Source: JBJELF01 sp051879015 (GTDB taxonomy: Bacteria; Bacillota; Clostridia; Lachnospirales; Lachnospiraceae). Taken from it: a stretch of DNA of 48,678 nucleotides. This document shows positions 31,820-40,206 of this stretch, one piece after another. The stretch is from NCBI GenBank assembly GCA_051879015.1, contig JBJELF010000086.1, positions 1 through 48,678 on the forward strand, given 5' to 3'. Each line of letters starts with the position of its first letter. The stretch's first letter is position 1. The notes under the pieces were generated by a model that was given only the letters and a program-made list of their open reading frames with translations, made no database searches and had not been told where the DNA came from. The position numbers and the translations under genes were made by a program.

Positions 31820-33559
31820 ATGAATGTAGGTATTGATTTGGGAAGTACTTATAGTACTTTTTCTGTATATGATAAAGAGCAGAAGATAGTGAAGGCTTTA
31901 ATCGTGGGGCAGGGAGGTTCTCAATTCGTCCCATCGATTGCGGGTATTGATTTTGATGGTAATTTTTGTACTGGATTAGCAGCAAAAGATTTGGTGGGAG
32001 ATTCAGATTGTCGAGTATTTAAAGCGTTTAAAATGCTTCTTCCTGAAAAAAACCCAGATATATTGAGAGAGAGGAAATTTACAGAAGAGTACTCGCCCAG
32101 AAAAATAGCAAAGCGTTTCTTGGAAGAGCATCTGAAGATTATTTTACATGACTTTGGTGAAGAAAAATTTGATCAGGTGATTATCTGTGCTCCCGAAGTT
32201 TGGAATGAAAAGGCAGGAACTTTAGATGGACGTATTATCTTGCGTGATATCTGCCATGAGATTGAGTTTATTGAGCATGTGCGAGTAATTAGTGAGCCAG
32301 AGGCAGCCAGTGCTTATTTTGCTCATAGTTTTGAAGTTCAAAAGCATAGTCCCTTTGAGGGAAATGTGCTGATTATTGACTATGGCGGAGGAACACTGGA
32401 TATTACGATAACAAATGTAAATTCCTGTGAATTAAATAAAGTGCAGGTGACTGCCCGATACAATGAGGGTGCAGGAGAAAATCAGAAAAAGAAAATTGGA
32501 GATGCGGGCATTGCTTATATGGAGGGGGTTGTAACGCTAGCATTGCAGCAGGCTGGAGTAATACGAGAAACGGAAGTACCATCTTCAACAGATGGAGAAT
32601 TTATGAAGGCGGTTGACCGGTTAGAATTGATGCTGCAGAGCAAATCAAAGGCAGTAGAAGAACGTTTTGATGAGTATGATGGAGATTGGGATAGTGTAAA
32701 ACAGGACAACGAACAGTTTATTGCAGTTAAATATAATAAAAGAGCAGTGCCAATCACTTATGCGCAGCTTTATATTGCTTATGAACAAATTATTTATCCC
32801 GTCTTAAATGCTCAGTTAGATAAGGCAATTGCTTATATGGATAGTGAAAATCAAAGGATGAAAAAGGAACAGGCAAGTGTCCTTTATCCTTATATGGACA
32901 GCACTCAAGATCGATTTAAGATTGCATTGGTAGGAGGATTTGGCAAGTATACTTTAGTACAGAGACAGGTAAAAGAAAAATTCCATTTTGCGAAATTGGA
33001 CAAACGATTAGAAAATATTGGATTAGAAAATCGAGAGAGTGCAGTTTCATTGGGAGCGGCTCTTGTTGCATCCGATGTAATATCTATCCAACAAACTGCA
33101 AAATATTCAATAGGAGTTTTTTGGGGACAGCGGAAAAAAGAACTTCAAAAAGCAAAATTTGCTTATGGAGTTATGGCACATCAAGAAATTAATTTTAGCG
33201 ATGCTCACGATGAGCATATTTATAAGATTATCAATCAGAAGACGAAAAAACCTCATATTTTTTCTAATGCACAGGGGCGTCTCGATGCATTTGCAATTGA
33301 GTTTTCAGGCAATAGGAATCAGGCTGGGTATTTACCGTTTAAGAGAGAAATGTCGTATCTTATGGAAAAGCTGCCCTTTGATTTTTGTCATTATGGATTT
33401 TCGTTTGATGACTCTGGTGTAGTGACTTTCCATGTGATGCTGCTGGAAAACCTCAATGGGGAAGTATATAAAGACCATTTAAAGATTGAGCTGGGAAATT
33501 ATGGTGACATGTTTGATACTTCAACAGTAGATGAGGAGGTATATGAGCTTGAAGTTTAA
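31820..33559 (+). CDS. DnaK/Hsp70-like ATPase, divergent (cassette gene 2)
   Basis: The first 400 or so residues form an actin/Hsp70-type nucleotide-binding domain: phosphate 1 motif GIDLGSTYSTF (4-14), RVISEPEAASAYF, phosphate 2 motif IIDYGGGTLDI (D187) and adenosine motif IALVGGFGKY (about 370-380). The total of 579 residues is shorter than DnaK, and the last 170 residues do not show the standard peptide-binding beta-sandwich, helical lid or EEVD-like end. The strand-rich tail could still be a shortened binding domain. No DnaJ or GrpE is nearby, so it is not the housekeeping chaperone. It probably uses ATP to bind or move a partner made by the same cassette. GGGAGGA precedes the ATG at 11 bases. 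The 3' end overlaps the next gene by 17 bases. Confidence 0.9.
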   Translation: MNVGIDLGSTYSTFSVYDKEQKIVKALIVGQGGSQFVPSIAGIDFDGNFCTGLAAKDLVGDSDCRVFKAFKMLLPEKNPDILRERKFTEEYSPRKIAKRFLEEHLKIILHDFGEEKFDQVIICAPEVWNEKAGTLDGRIILRDICHEIEFIEHVRVISEPEAASAYFAHSFEVQKHSPFEGNVLIIDYGGGTLDITITNVNSCELNKVQVTARYNEGAGENQKKKIGDAGIAYMEGVVTLALQQAGVIRETEVPSSTDGEFMKAVDRLELMLQSKSKAVEERFDEYDGDWDSVKQDNEQFIAVKYNKRAVPITYAQLYIAYEQIIYPVLNAQLDKAIAYMDSENQRMKKEQASVLYPYMDSTQDRFKIALVGGFGKYTLVQRQVKEKFHFAKLDKRLENIGLENRESAVSLGAALVASDVISIQQTAKYSIGVFWGQRKKELQKAKFAYGVMAHQEINFSDAHDEHIYKIINQKTKKPHIFSNAQGRLDAFAIEFSGNRNQAGYLPFKREMSYLMEKLPFDFCHYGFSFDDSGVVTFHVMLLENLNGEVYKDHLKIELGNYGDMFDTSTVDEEVYELEV

Positions 33560-35234
33560 AAATTTGCATAATGATTTGACGGCATATGAGTCCGTCGCAA
33601 AGATGAATGTTGAGCAGGTATTGGAATTGATGCAGGAATTGTGCAGTGATATTAGAAATGAAGCTCATATAGAAATTTACCAATGTCCTGTGGAGGACGT
33701 AAGTAAGCTGATGACAAAGTTAATTTGGCTGTGCGATCGTGTCAATCTAATTTATCAGCACAATCAGCAGGAAATCTGTGAAAACTCCAGAGCAGATCGC
33801 TTGGAAGAAAAGAGAGAAAAGCTGACCAACATTCAGAGTCAATTAAAAGAATTGGAGTTAAGAGACAGTACTTTAAAAAGTGAATGTGAGGAGGCAAAAA
33901 ATCAGTTAGGAGTGCGTCAAAAAGAAATTGACGCACTCAATGCAGAAAAAGAAAAATTGATCGATTCTTTAAAAAAACAAGAGTTAGAAATTGATACAAT
34001 AAAGGATACCATTTTGCAGATGCAGAAGAAGCTTGATGACAGTCAGGCGACGGTAGCAGAAATGCGAGAATCCTATGAAAAACTGTCGGAAAAGTGGAAG
34101 CAAGCAAATCAGGAATTGGAAGCACAGAGGTTATGTAATGAACAGCAAGAACAGGAGTTGGATTCAACATTGAAGAGTAAGGTGGAGTTTGAGCTGCAAA
34201 TAGAGGATAGAAAAAAGGAATACAATACTTTCTTAAGTCAGAAGGTAGACTACCAGACGAAGTTAGAGAATTGGAAGAGTCAAATCAGTGCAGTACAGAA
34301 TTCCATCAAAGTGGCAAAGTCGATGTGTGAAGAGAAAGAAGCAGATTATAAAAAACTTCAACTATATCAATCAAAGTTGGATGAAGAGACAAAGAAATGG
34401 AATGAACAAATCAATTATTTGGCAGATCAATGGGAGATACAGAAAAAAGATAATAAAGCTCTTTGCGAGGTGGACATTCCACAATTAAAGCAGGCGAATG
34501 AGTTGTTGGCTGAGAAAAAGCAAACTTTGATTGAGGAAAAGCAAGCACTGCAGAGAGAGAAACAGACAATTCAGAAAGAATTGATTGAATGGCATCAGAA
34601 GATTGAGGATGAAACGAAGAAAAAGTCAGAACAAGAGGAGCAGCTTGCCAAAGCAAAGGTGGATTATGAAACATTGCAAGAGAAAAGTGCCAGCATAGAC
34701 GATTCCTGCAGGATGTTGAAAGATAAGATAAAGCGTTTGAAGAGTGATGTGGAATGTAAAAATGCAGCGGGAATGAAGGAAGAGTTAGCACGTGTTCTGG
34801 AAGAACTTTTGGCAGAGCAAACGCGTTTAGATGGCATGACAGTTGACCTGGCAAAGAAGAAGGATGAGAGAGAGAAATGTCAAATGAAAATTCAATCTGC
34901 ACAGGAGAAACTTAAGACTGTAAACAGCGAATTTCAGCAATATTCAGAGGAATATAATCAAATTCAGGAACAATTGACTGCATTAGAAAGACAATTGGCA
35001 CCGTTGAAGGAACCAGAATATAAGAGAAACTTGGAAAAGATGAAAAATAGATTAAATATGCTGCAAAATATTAGAAGAGAATTAGCGGAGGATAGTCGCT
35101 TATTTCAAATTCAAAATGATTCCATAGAAGCATTTGATGTAGAGGAAGCTGTGAAAAATCAATTAGTAGAAACAGAACATTTGTTGTGGAATATGCAGGA
35201 AAAGATTATAAAATATGTGAAAGTATTTAAGTAG
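33543..35234 (+). CDS. Long coiled-coil protein (cassette gene 3)
   Basis: This protein of about 563 residues has a folded N-terminal part of about 90 residues (VEQVLELMQELCSDIRN, LMTKLIWLCDRVN). An almost unbroken coiled coil follows from about 95 to 540, dense in Glu, Lys and Gln with heptad periodicity. There is no P-loop, so it is not an SMC ATPase, and no membrane helix. It may be a scaffold or spacer for the ATPases of the cassette. The ATG at 33543 is chosen because AGGAGG at 33534-33539 lies before it, even though the spacing is short. The alternative ATG at 33531 has no ribosome binding site. It overlaps the end of the Hsp70-like gene, which implies linked translation. Confidence 0.85.
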   Translation: MSLKFKNLHNDLTAYESVAKMNVEQVLELMQELCSDIRNEAHIEIYQCPVEDVSKLMTKLIWLCDRVNLIYQHNQQEICENSRADRLEEKREKLTNIQSQLKELELRDSTLKSECEEAKNQLGVRQKEIDALNAEKEKLIDSLKKQELEIDTIKDTILQMQKKLDDSQATVAEMRESYEKLSEKWKQANQELEAQRLCNEQQEQELDSTLKSKVEFELQIEDRKKEYNTFLSQKVDYQTKLENWKSQISAVQNSIKVAKSMCEEKEADYKKLQLYQSKLDEETKKWNEQINYLADQWEIQKKDNKALCEVDIPQLKQANELLAEKKQTLIEEKQALQREKQTIQKELIEWHQKIEDETKKKSEQEEQLAKAKVDYETLQEKSASIDDSCRMLKDKIKRLKSDVECKNAAGMKEELARVLEELLAEQTRLDGMTVDLAKKKDEREKCQMKIQSAQEKLKTVNSEFQQYSEEYNQIQEQLTALERQLAPLKEPEYKRNLEKMKNRLNMLQNIRRELAEDSRLFQIQNDSIEAFDVEEAVKNQLVETEHLLWNMQEKIIKYVKVFK

Positions 35235-35248
35235 GAGGATGAACATAA

Positions 35249-35722
35249 ATGGAATGTTATTGCTGTGGAACTCAAATTAATTTAGATGAAGATTGTTCGG
35301 TATGTGGTTTTCCTGCAATCAGTGTAATTGGAGATGAAGCCAGTGCAAAAAAGAAGATTATGGAGGAAGCAGAGAAGTATCGCAATGAAATTTTGAGAAA
35401 TTATGATATCGGAATTATAACTTATCTGGGACAGGAGAGGAAGCGTGTATCGATTGCAGGAGCAAATGAGCTGGTGTACCAGGATAAATGGCTTGAGCAA
35501 AAAATAGCGAGGATAGATGGAAAAAAGAAAATAATGGTTGATTTGTCTGTGTTAAAAAATGGAGGGCAGGAACAAATTTATTCGTTGGAACTGCCAGTTT
35601 TGAAGGAAGTGGATTTTTGGAAAGTGGGTCTTTCTTTGAAAAAGGGATTTCAATTAAAATTGATGATAAAAAACGATTCATCAAAGGTAGAGTCTGAGTC
35701 CATTCGATTTGTGACAAGGTAA
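35249..35722 (+). CDS. Small zinc-ribbon protein (cassette gene 4)
   Basis: This 157-residue protein has an N-terminal zinc ribbon: C3/C6 (with C5 between) and C16/C19 followed by GFP. A short helix (ASAKKKIMEEAEKYRNEIL) comes next, then a strand-rich domain of about 100 residues (YDIGIITYLGQ, KKIMVDLSVL, EVDFWKVGLSLKKGFQLKL). The ribbon differs from that in the three later cassette proteins, where CGFD/CGWD replaces CGFP. I do not recognise the C-terminal domain. It lies between coiled-coil and helical proteins, 14 bases after the former, so an adaptor role in a complex is plausible but unproven. Confidence 0.82.
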   Translation: MECYCCGTQINLDEDCSVCGFPAISVIGDEASAKKKIMEEAEKYRNEILRNYDIGIITYLGQERKRVSIAGANELVYQDKWLEQKIARIDGKKKIMVDLSVLKNGGQEQIYSLELPVLKEVDFWKVGLSLKKGFQLKLMIKNDSSKVESESIRFVTR

Positions 35723-35764
35723 AAATAAAGTAAGGGAAAATGAAACCAGGAAAGGGGATTTATT

Positions 35765-36883
35765 ATGAAAATAAAAAATATGGCACAAAAAGCGGCAAAA
35801 ACGGTGGAGAAGGCTGTGTTTGGCGAGAAGAAGACACCAGAGGAACTGGAGCAGGAGATAAAACAGCAAGCTTCCGATTCTGTAAAAAGAGCACAGGAGA
35901 TTGCAGAAATTTTGAAAAGCATTAATTTTTCCAAATGCTCTTTGAATGAAGAATTCATTCGAAATTGTAAATCTGTACAAAAGGTTGCCATTACTGAGTT
36001 AGAAAATGCACAGGTGATGGAACTGGATGTAACGGAAATTGACAAAGAATTGCAGTATGTTGCATTGTGTCTGAAAGAAAGCATTGAGGGAAACCAAAAG
36101 GAGACAGCGGAGTGGGCTTACAAGGCCCTCAGCAATGGCGTATTGTATCAGCGTAAAGACGTACCTGCATCAGAAAGAAATATGATTTCTCAGTGGAAAG
36201 CTGCTAAGGAAAAATATATGAGAAAATATCATATGATGCTGGATAACTGCAAGACATTGGACAGATTGGAGCGTGATGATAAGCAAAAGCAGATTCCTTA
36301 TGAGAAACAGGTTGAGGATTATAAGAAGATAAAAGCAGAGTATGAGAGTAAGTCTACTACGGAAGAGGGCTTAGGATGGATTGCAGAATTGAAAGATAAT
36401 TTAGATCATCCAGAACGAATTTCTGCTGATGCTTTTCAATTTAATGATTTAATGCGCGAGTACGTACTTACCTGTGAGGCAATGCTGGATAAAGAAAAAA
36501 CAATTGCGATTCTTCGTGCGCGAATCTCAAAGCAAATGAGGGTAATTGAGTTCTTGGCTGATTCCTTGACTAACTTACCTAGAGTGGAAGATCCACTTTT
36601 TATTAAAAAAATGGAAGAAATTGCAGAAGATGATCAGGAAACTATTGAAAATATCATTCGACAGAATGTTGAAATTGATGAATTTTTAAATAAGAATCAT
36701 GCAGCGATGCAGCATATATTTTCTAGTCCAGCTCTTAGCAATGAGATTGCAGACAATTTAAATAAAATAGAGGAATTGGAATATGCAGAAAAAATGAAAA
36801 ATCAATATCAGCAACAGGGAATGAAGCAGCAACAGGAAGCTGAAAAATTAAAGCAGCATGAAAAGCAGCGTGTTATGAACTAA
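35765..36883 (+). CDS. Helical protein of unknown function (cassette gene 5)
   Basis: This 372-residue protein is predicted by eye to be almost wholly alpha-helical. The basic N-terminus (MKIKNMAQKAAKTVEKAVFG) could be amphipathic and touch membranes. Helical hairpins follow, with a coiled segment at about 175-200 and a Gln-rich coiled C-terminus from about 340. No catalytic motif or membrane-spanning helix is visible. Length, charge and helical hairpins are compatible with filament-forming or scaffold proteins, including the PspA/ESCRT-III style, but I see no diagnostic motif for that family. AGGAAAGGGG precedes the ATG. Confidence 0.78.
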   Translation: MKIKNMAQKAAKTVEKAVFGEKKTPEELEQEIKQQASDSVKRAQEIAEILKSINFSKCSLNEEFIRNCKSVQKVAITELENAQVMELDVTEIDKELQYVALCLKESIEGNQKETAEWAYKALSNGVLYQRKDVPASERNMISQWKAAKEKYMRKYHMMLDNCKTLDRLERDDKQKQIPYEKQVEDYKKIKAEYESKSTTEEGLGWIAELKDNLDHPERISADAFQFNDLMREYVLTCEAMLDKEKTIAILRARISKQMRVIEFLADSLTNLPRVEDPLFIKKMEEIAEDDQETIENIIRQNVEIDEFLNKNHAAMQHIFSSPALSNEIADNLNKIEELEYAEKMKNQYQQQGMKQQQEAEKLKQHEKQRVMN

Positions 36884-36911
36884 ATTTAATGATAGAAAGG
36901 AAAAAGAAACG

Positions 36912-37673
36912 ATGATTTTTGATAATAAGAATTGGCAGGAAAAGCAGTTTAACAAGGATCAGAAAAAAAAGCAAAAGAAGCAGGAATATGAGCAGAAAAA
37001 GTACATAAATAAAAAGAGAACAGAAGCAGAGCGTGCTCAGGAAATTAAAAAATGTTCGGTGGATCTGGATGCGTGTAAGCGTCTTTTTAATGCCAGAATT
37101 GACATAGAGCGTACAAGTGCAGCTCATGCAATGGAGGAAGGACGAAACTATGATCGACAGATAGAGCGTATAAAAACAGCTTCCATTGGTTTGGTTTTGG
37201 TGAAAGATGCACAGGAAGATTTGAGAAATATTGTTTCTGATGCGGATTTAAATGCAACGATAAATAAAATGAGTCGTGCAATAAGAATGTTGAATGGTAT
37301 TTCGGATAATTCTCAGCAAATACAGACTGCTTTGCTGAAGTGGCGTGTAAATGGTATGTATGAAAACTCCGAGGAAATGGGGAAGGGCTTGTCAGAAGTA
37401 AAGCTTCCTGAGAAGGCAATTAGTTGTATTGATGATAAATTTGTCCAGAGCTTGATGAGCGGAGATAATTTTGAAGACTGCTTGAAGCGCAGAATCAAAG
37501 AAAAGAACCAAGAGGAGGCGCAGAAACAGAGCGGTGTGACGGAAGCTGATATGGACAGCAGTAATTATGTAAATATTATTAATGGAGTCACGGGAGAGGA
37601 GCAGGATGGCGATGATAATGGGTTGACTGCAGAGGATTATAGAAAAGCGTTAGAGGCGGCAAAGCCTTATTGA
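36912..37673 (+). CDS. Helical protein with C-terminal EDYxxALxAA tail (cassette gene 6)
   Basis: This 253-residue protein starts with a strongly basic helical segment (residues about 1-45, many Lys/Gln/Glu). A helical core follows at about 45-200 (IERIKTASIGLVLVKDAQ, INKMSRAIRMLNGISD), then an acidic flexible linker (EEQDGDDNG) and the final tail TAEDYRKALEAAKPY. The tail nearly matches that of cassette gene 1, although the two proteins are otherwise unlike. A basic helical core with an acidic linker and a C-terminal short helix recalls ESCRT-III subunits, whose end helix binds the MIT domain of Vps4. The next gene encodes a Vps4-like AAA ATPase. The link is inference. AGAAAGGA precedes the ATG. 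Confidence 0.78.
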   Translation: MIFDNKNWQEKQFNKDQKKKQKKQEYEQKKYINKKRTEAERAQEIKKCSVDLDACKRLFNARIDIERTSAAHAMEEGRNYDRQIERIKTASIGLVLVKDAQEDLRNIVSDADLNATINKMSRAIRMLNGISDNSQQIQTALLKWRVNGMYENSEEMGKGLSEVKLPEKAISCIDDKFVQSLMSGDNFEDCLKRRIKEKNQEEAQKQSGVTEADMDSSNYVNIINGVTGEEQDGDDNGLTAEDYRKALEAAKPY

Positions 37674-37707
37674 TAGTAGAGACAGCCTATATAGGAGGAA
37701 ATAAGAA

Positions 37708-38982
37708 ATGACAACAGATTATGTAAAAAATACGAATCGTTTAATCAATCAGTATACATGGCTCATTAGTCAGGCGGAGAGTACAAGAGCAGCCAATAAT
37801 GATGTGCCAAGTGCTGAGGAAGGACGTTTGTATCAGCAGGCAGCGGAAGTGTGTGGAAAAATTGCTTCCAATAGTATTGATGCTATGAAAAACCGTTGGG
37901 AACAGAATCAAAAAGACTGTACTGCTAAGTTAAGAGAGATTGCGCTTTATCTTAATCCTGCAGCAGTTAAAAAAATGGAAAGTCAGAAAAAAAATCTGGC
38001 AGATACAAAAAAAAGTGATACTCAGGTAAAGAAGGGTGAGGAGAATCAGGAGAATTCATCAGAAGATGAGGTTGTTACAGAAGAAATGGTACAGTCTTGG
38101 TTTCAGGATCCGCCAAAGCATGGCTTTGACAAAGTAGCCGGTATGGATGAGCTGAAAAAATATCTTAAGGAATGTGTAAAGAATAGCACTTTCACTGCTT
38201 TAAATCAATATATGGATATGGAAAATGTAAACTCATTTTTCTTATATGGTTTATTTGGTTGTGGAAAGACCTATATTGCCAAGGCATTAGCCCATGAATT
38301 GATGAAAACTGGATACAAATATATGTCTTTGTCAGGAGCAGATATTTTGAGTCGCTATGTTGGAGATGCGAATAAGATTATCCAGCGTGTCTTTGTAGAA
38401 GCTGAGAAAAATGCACCATGTATTCTTTTTATTGATGAGTTAGATGGTGTGTGCAAAAATCGTGATCAACCTAACTTGGCAGGACATGAATATTCGCTGA
38501 TAACAACCTTTTTGGATGGATTCAATCATATCTATGAGCAGGATAAGCCAATTGTGTTTATCGCAGCAACTAATTATCCAAATCGTGTGGATGGCGCAAT
38601 GATGGATCGTCTGGAATTGATTCGTGTGCCATTGCCAGATTTGAAGGCTAGAACGCATGCCTTTGAAATGAAACTGGAATTTATTACAAAGGAGGATGGT
38701 TTTACTTGCGAAGACATGGCGGCGCAGACTGATGATTATAGCTATCGAGATATTAATCGTATTGTGGCAAAATTAAAGCGTATCATTAAGAAGCAGGGTG
38801 CAAATGCGTATGAGTCAGAAGAAGAATTGCTGGAAGCTTTAAAGCGTGGAGAGTTTTGTTTGACAAGAGAAATGTTTATGCAGGCAAAAAATGACTGCCG
38901 TCCAACTCCGAAGGCAGAGATGAAAGCATCTATTGAGAAGTGGGAAAAAGAAGTATCGGAAAAAGAAATTAGAGAAGATTAA
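37708..38982 (+). CDS. AAA ATPase of classic type, Vps4/katanin-like (cassette gene 7)
   Basis: The AAA module occupies about residues 135-360 of 424. Motifs: Walker A GLFGCGKT (181-188), Walker B LFIDELD (D243, E244), sensor 1 AATN (N289), a likely arginine finger R301 (MMDRLE), and a small helical subdomain with YSYRDINRIV where other classic AAA proteins have the YSGADI motif. The region just before the core (FDKVAGMDELKKYL) is the usual start of FtsH, Cdc48 and Vps4 type ATPases. After the core, LTREMFMQAKNDCRPTP and the final helix resemble the C-terminal helix of the meiotic clade. The N-terminal 80 residues are helical and could form a three-helix bundle of MIT type; a charged linker follows. 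No protease or membrane part is fused, so it probably remodels protein partners. AGGAGG precedes the ATG. Confidence 0.9.
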   Translation: MTTDYVKNTNRLINQYTWLISQAESTRAANNDVPSAEEGRLYQQAAEVCGKIASNSIDAMKNRWEQNQKDCTAKLREIALYLNPAAVKKMESQKKNLADTKKSDTQVKKGEENQENSSEDEVVTEEMVQSWFQDPPKHGFDKVAGMDELKKYLKECVKNSTFTALNQYMDMENVNSFFLYGLFGCGKTYIAKALAHELMKTGYKYMSLSGADILSRYVGDANKIIQRVFVEAEKNAPCILFIDELDGVCKNRDQPNLAGHEYSLITTFLDGFNHIYEQDKPIVFIAATNYPNRVDGAMMDRLELIRVPLPDLKARTHAFEMKLEFITKEDGFTCEDMAAQTDDYSYRDINRIVAKLKRIIKKQGANAYESEEELLEALKRGEFCLTREMFMQAKNDCRPTPKAEMKASIEKWEKEVSEKEIRED

Positions 38983-39022
38983 ATGAAATGGAAAAAATTT
39001 GGTATAAAGGGGAAGATGTGTT

Positions 39023-40192
39023 TTGGGAGAGAATGAAGATCAGGAGAAGGAAATCTTAGGGGATGCGCAACAAGACAAATCGAACAAGTTTGAGAAGATG
39101 AAGCAGGAGTCAATTGAGGAGCGAGCAAAACAACTCATTGAAGACCAGATGTATTATTGGGAACCAAAGGAGATATATGATAATTTGCCAGATAGTTATG
39201 TGTGGGCAAAAGTATTGAAAGCAGCAGTAGCAGATAGAGAACTAGATGAGATATTAGATCTTACTCCTTTAAATAGCGTTTTGCTGACGGGACCTTTTGG
39301 AAACGGAAAACATACTACAGCTTATGCTCTGATGAATGAGCTGTATCGACAGAATTATCAAGTAGTGGTGATGCTCAACGGACTGGAACTGAATGAAGAA
39401 TCCAGTGCACTTGCTCTGGCAAAGGTGGAGGCTTTGTTTCAGGCGAGCGCAGAATATGGAAAACTATGTATTTATATGGAAAACTTAGCGGATTGTCGGT
39501 ATAAAAAAGAAGTTATGAACACAATTGCAGATAAGTTAGAAGAGATGGAGGATGAATTGGCACCGTGGTTTTTGATTTTGGTGGAAGAACGGGCAGAGAT
39601 TTTGTCTGCCCGTCTTTTAGGACGGCAGATATTGATTTGTCCCTGCTGTCCTCCTGATTTTGAAGAGCGTTTGCATTATATTCGACAATATCTGGCGGGC
39701 AGAGTTAAGCTGCCTTTAGAAAATATTGATGCGAGAGATATGGCTGAGTTGACAGAAGGTTTTTCGTATCGTCAGCTGTCGGACTTGTTCCATCATTTAA
39801 AGCTTGCTTTGAAAAAAATGGTAGTGGAAAAAGAAGATATTGCAAGCTTGAGAAAAATGCGTATTGAGGAACATATAGATAAACTAGAAAAACAGACAGT
39901 GGAGAAAATAATCTCAAGTATAAAAGTTTTGTCAAAGAAAAAAGAAAACATAGAGATTCCTGTTGTGCAGACAGTTTCTCAGGTTCCAGGGCAGACGTTG
40001 GTGCAGTCGGTGGTGACAGCCAATTCAAATCAGGGGACGCTGTCGCTGAAAGAGCAAATTGAACAAGTCAGCAGTGGAAATCAAATTTATGTGGATTTAG
40101 TAGAAAGAGTAAATAACGAGGTGAAAGCAAAAAAATTTTTTGACATCCAGCCAGATGAAGAAGAATTAAAAAAGACAACATCGGATGAATAG
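39023..40192 (+). CDS. Degenerate AAA-type ATPase (cassette gene 8)
   Basis: In this 389-residue protein, residues about 80-275 follow the AAA fold: SVLLTGPFGNGKHTTAYAL at the Walker A position (the residue after GK is H instead of S/T), and LCIYMEN at Walker B where the aspartate is replaced by M152 while E153 remains. An AAA small domain (LTEGFSYRQLSDLFHHL) like that of the preceding gene follows. ATP hydrolysis is therefore doubtful. It may bind nucleotide or be an inactive partner that forms mixed rings with the active ATPase. The C-terminal 110 residues hold a coiled segment and a polar tail. The start is TTG at 39023, behind AAAGGGGAAGA. Confidence 0.83.
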   Translation: MGENEDQEKEILGDAQQDKSNKFEKMKQESIEERAKQLIEDQMYYWEPKEIYDNLPDSYVWAKVLKAAVADRELDEILDLTPLNSVLLTGPFGNGKHTTAYALMNELYRQNYQVVVMLNGLELNEESSALALAKVEALFQASAEYGKLCIYMENLADCRYKKEVMNTIADKLEEMEDELAPWFLILVEERAEILSARLLGRQILICPCCPPDFEERLHYIRQYLAGRVKLPLENIDARDMAELTEGFSYRQLSDLFHHLKLALKKMVVEKEDIASLRKMRIEEHIDKLEKQTVEKIISSIKVLSKKKENIEIPVVQTVSQVPGQTLVQSVVTANSNQGTLSLKEQIEQVSSGNQIYVDLVERVNNEVKAKKFFDIQPDEEELKKTTSDE

Positions 40193-40206
40193 AAAGGCGG
40201 TACAAA

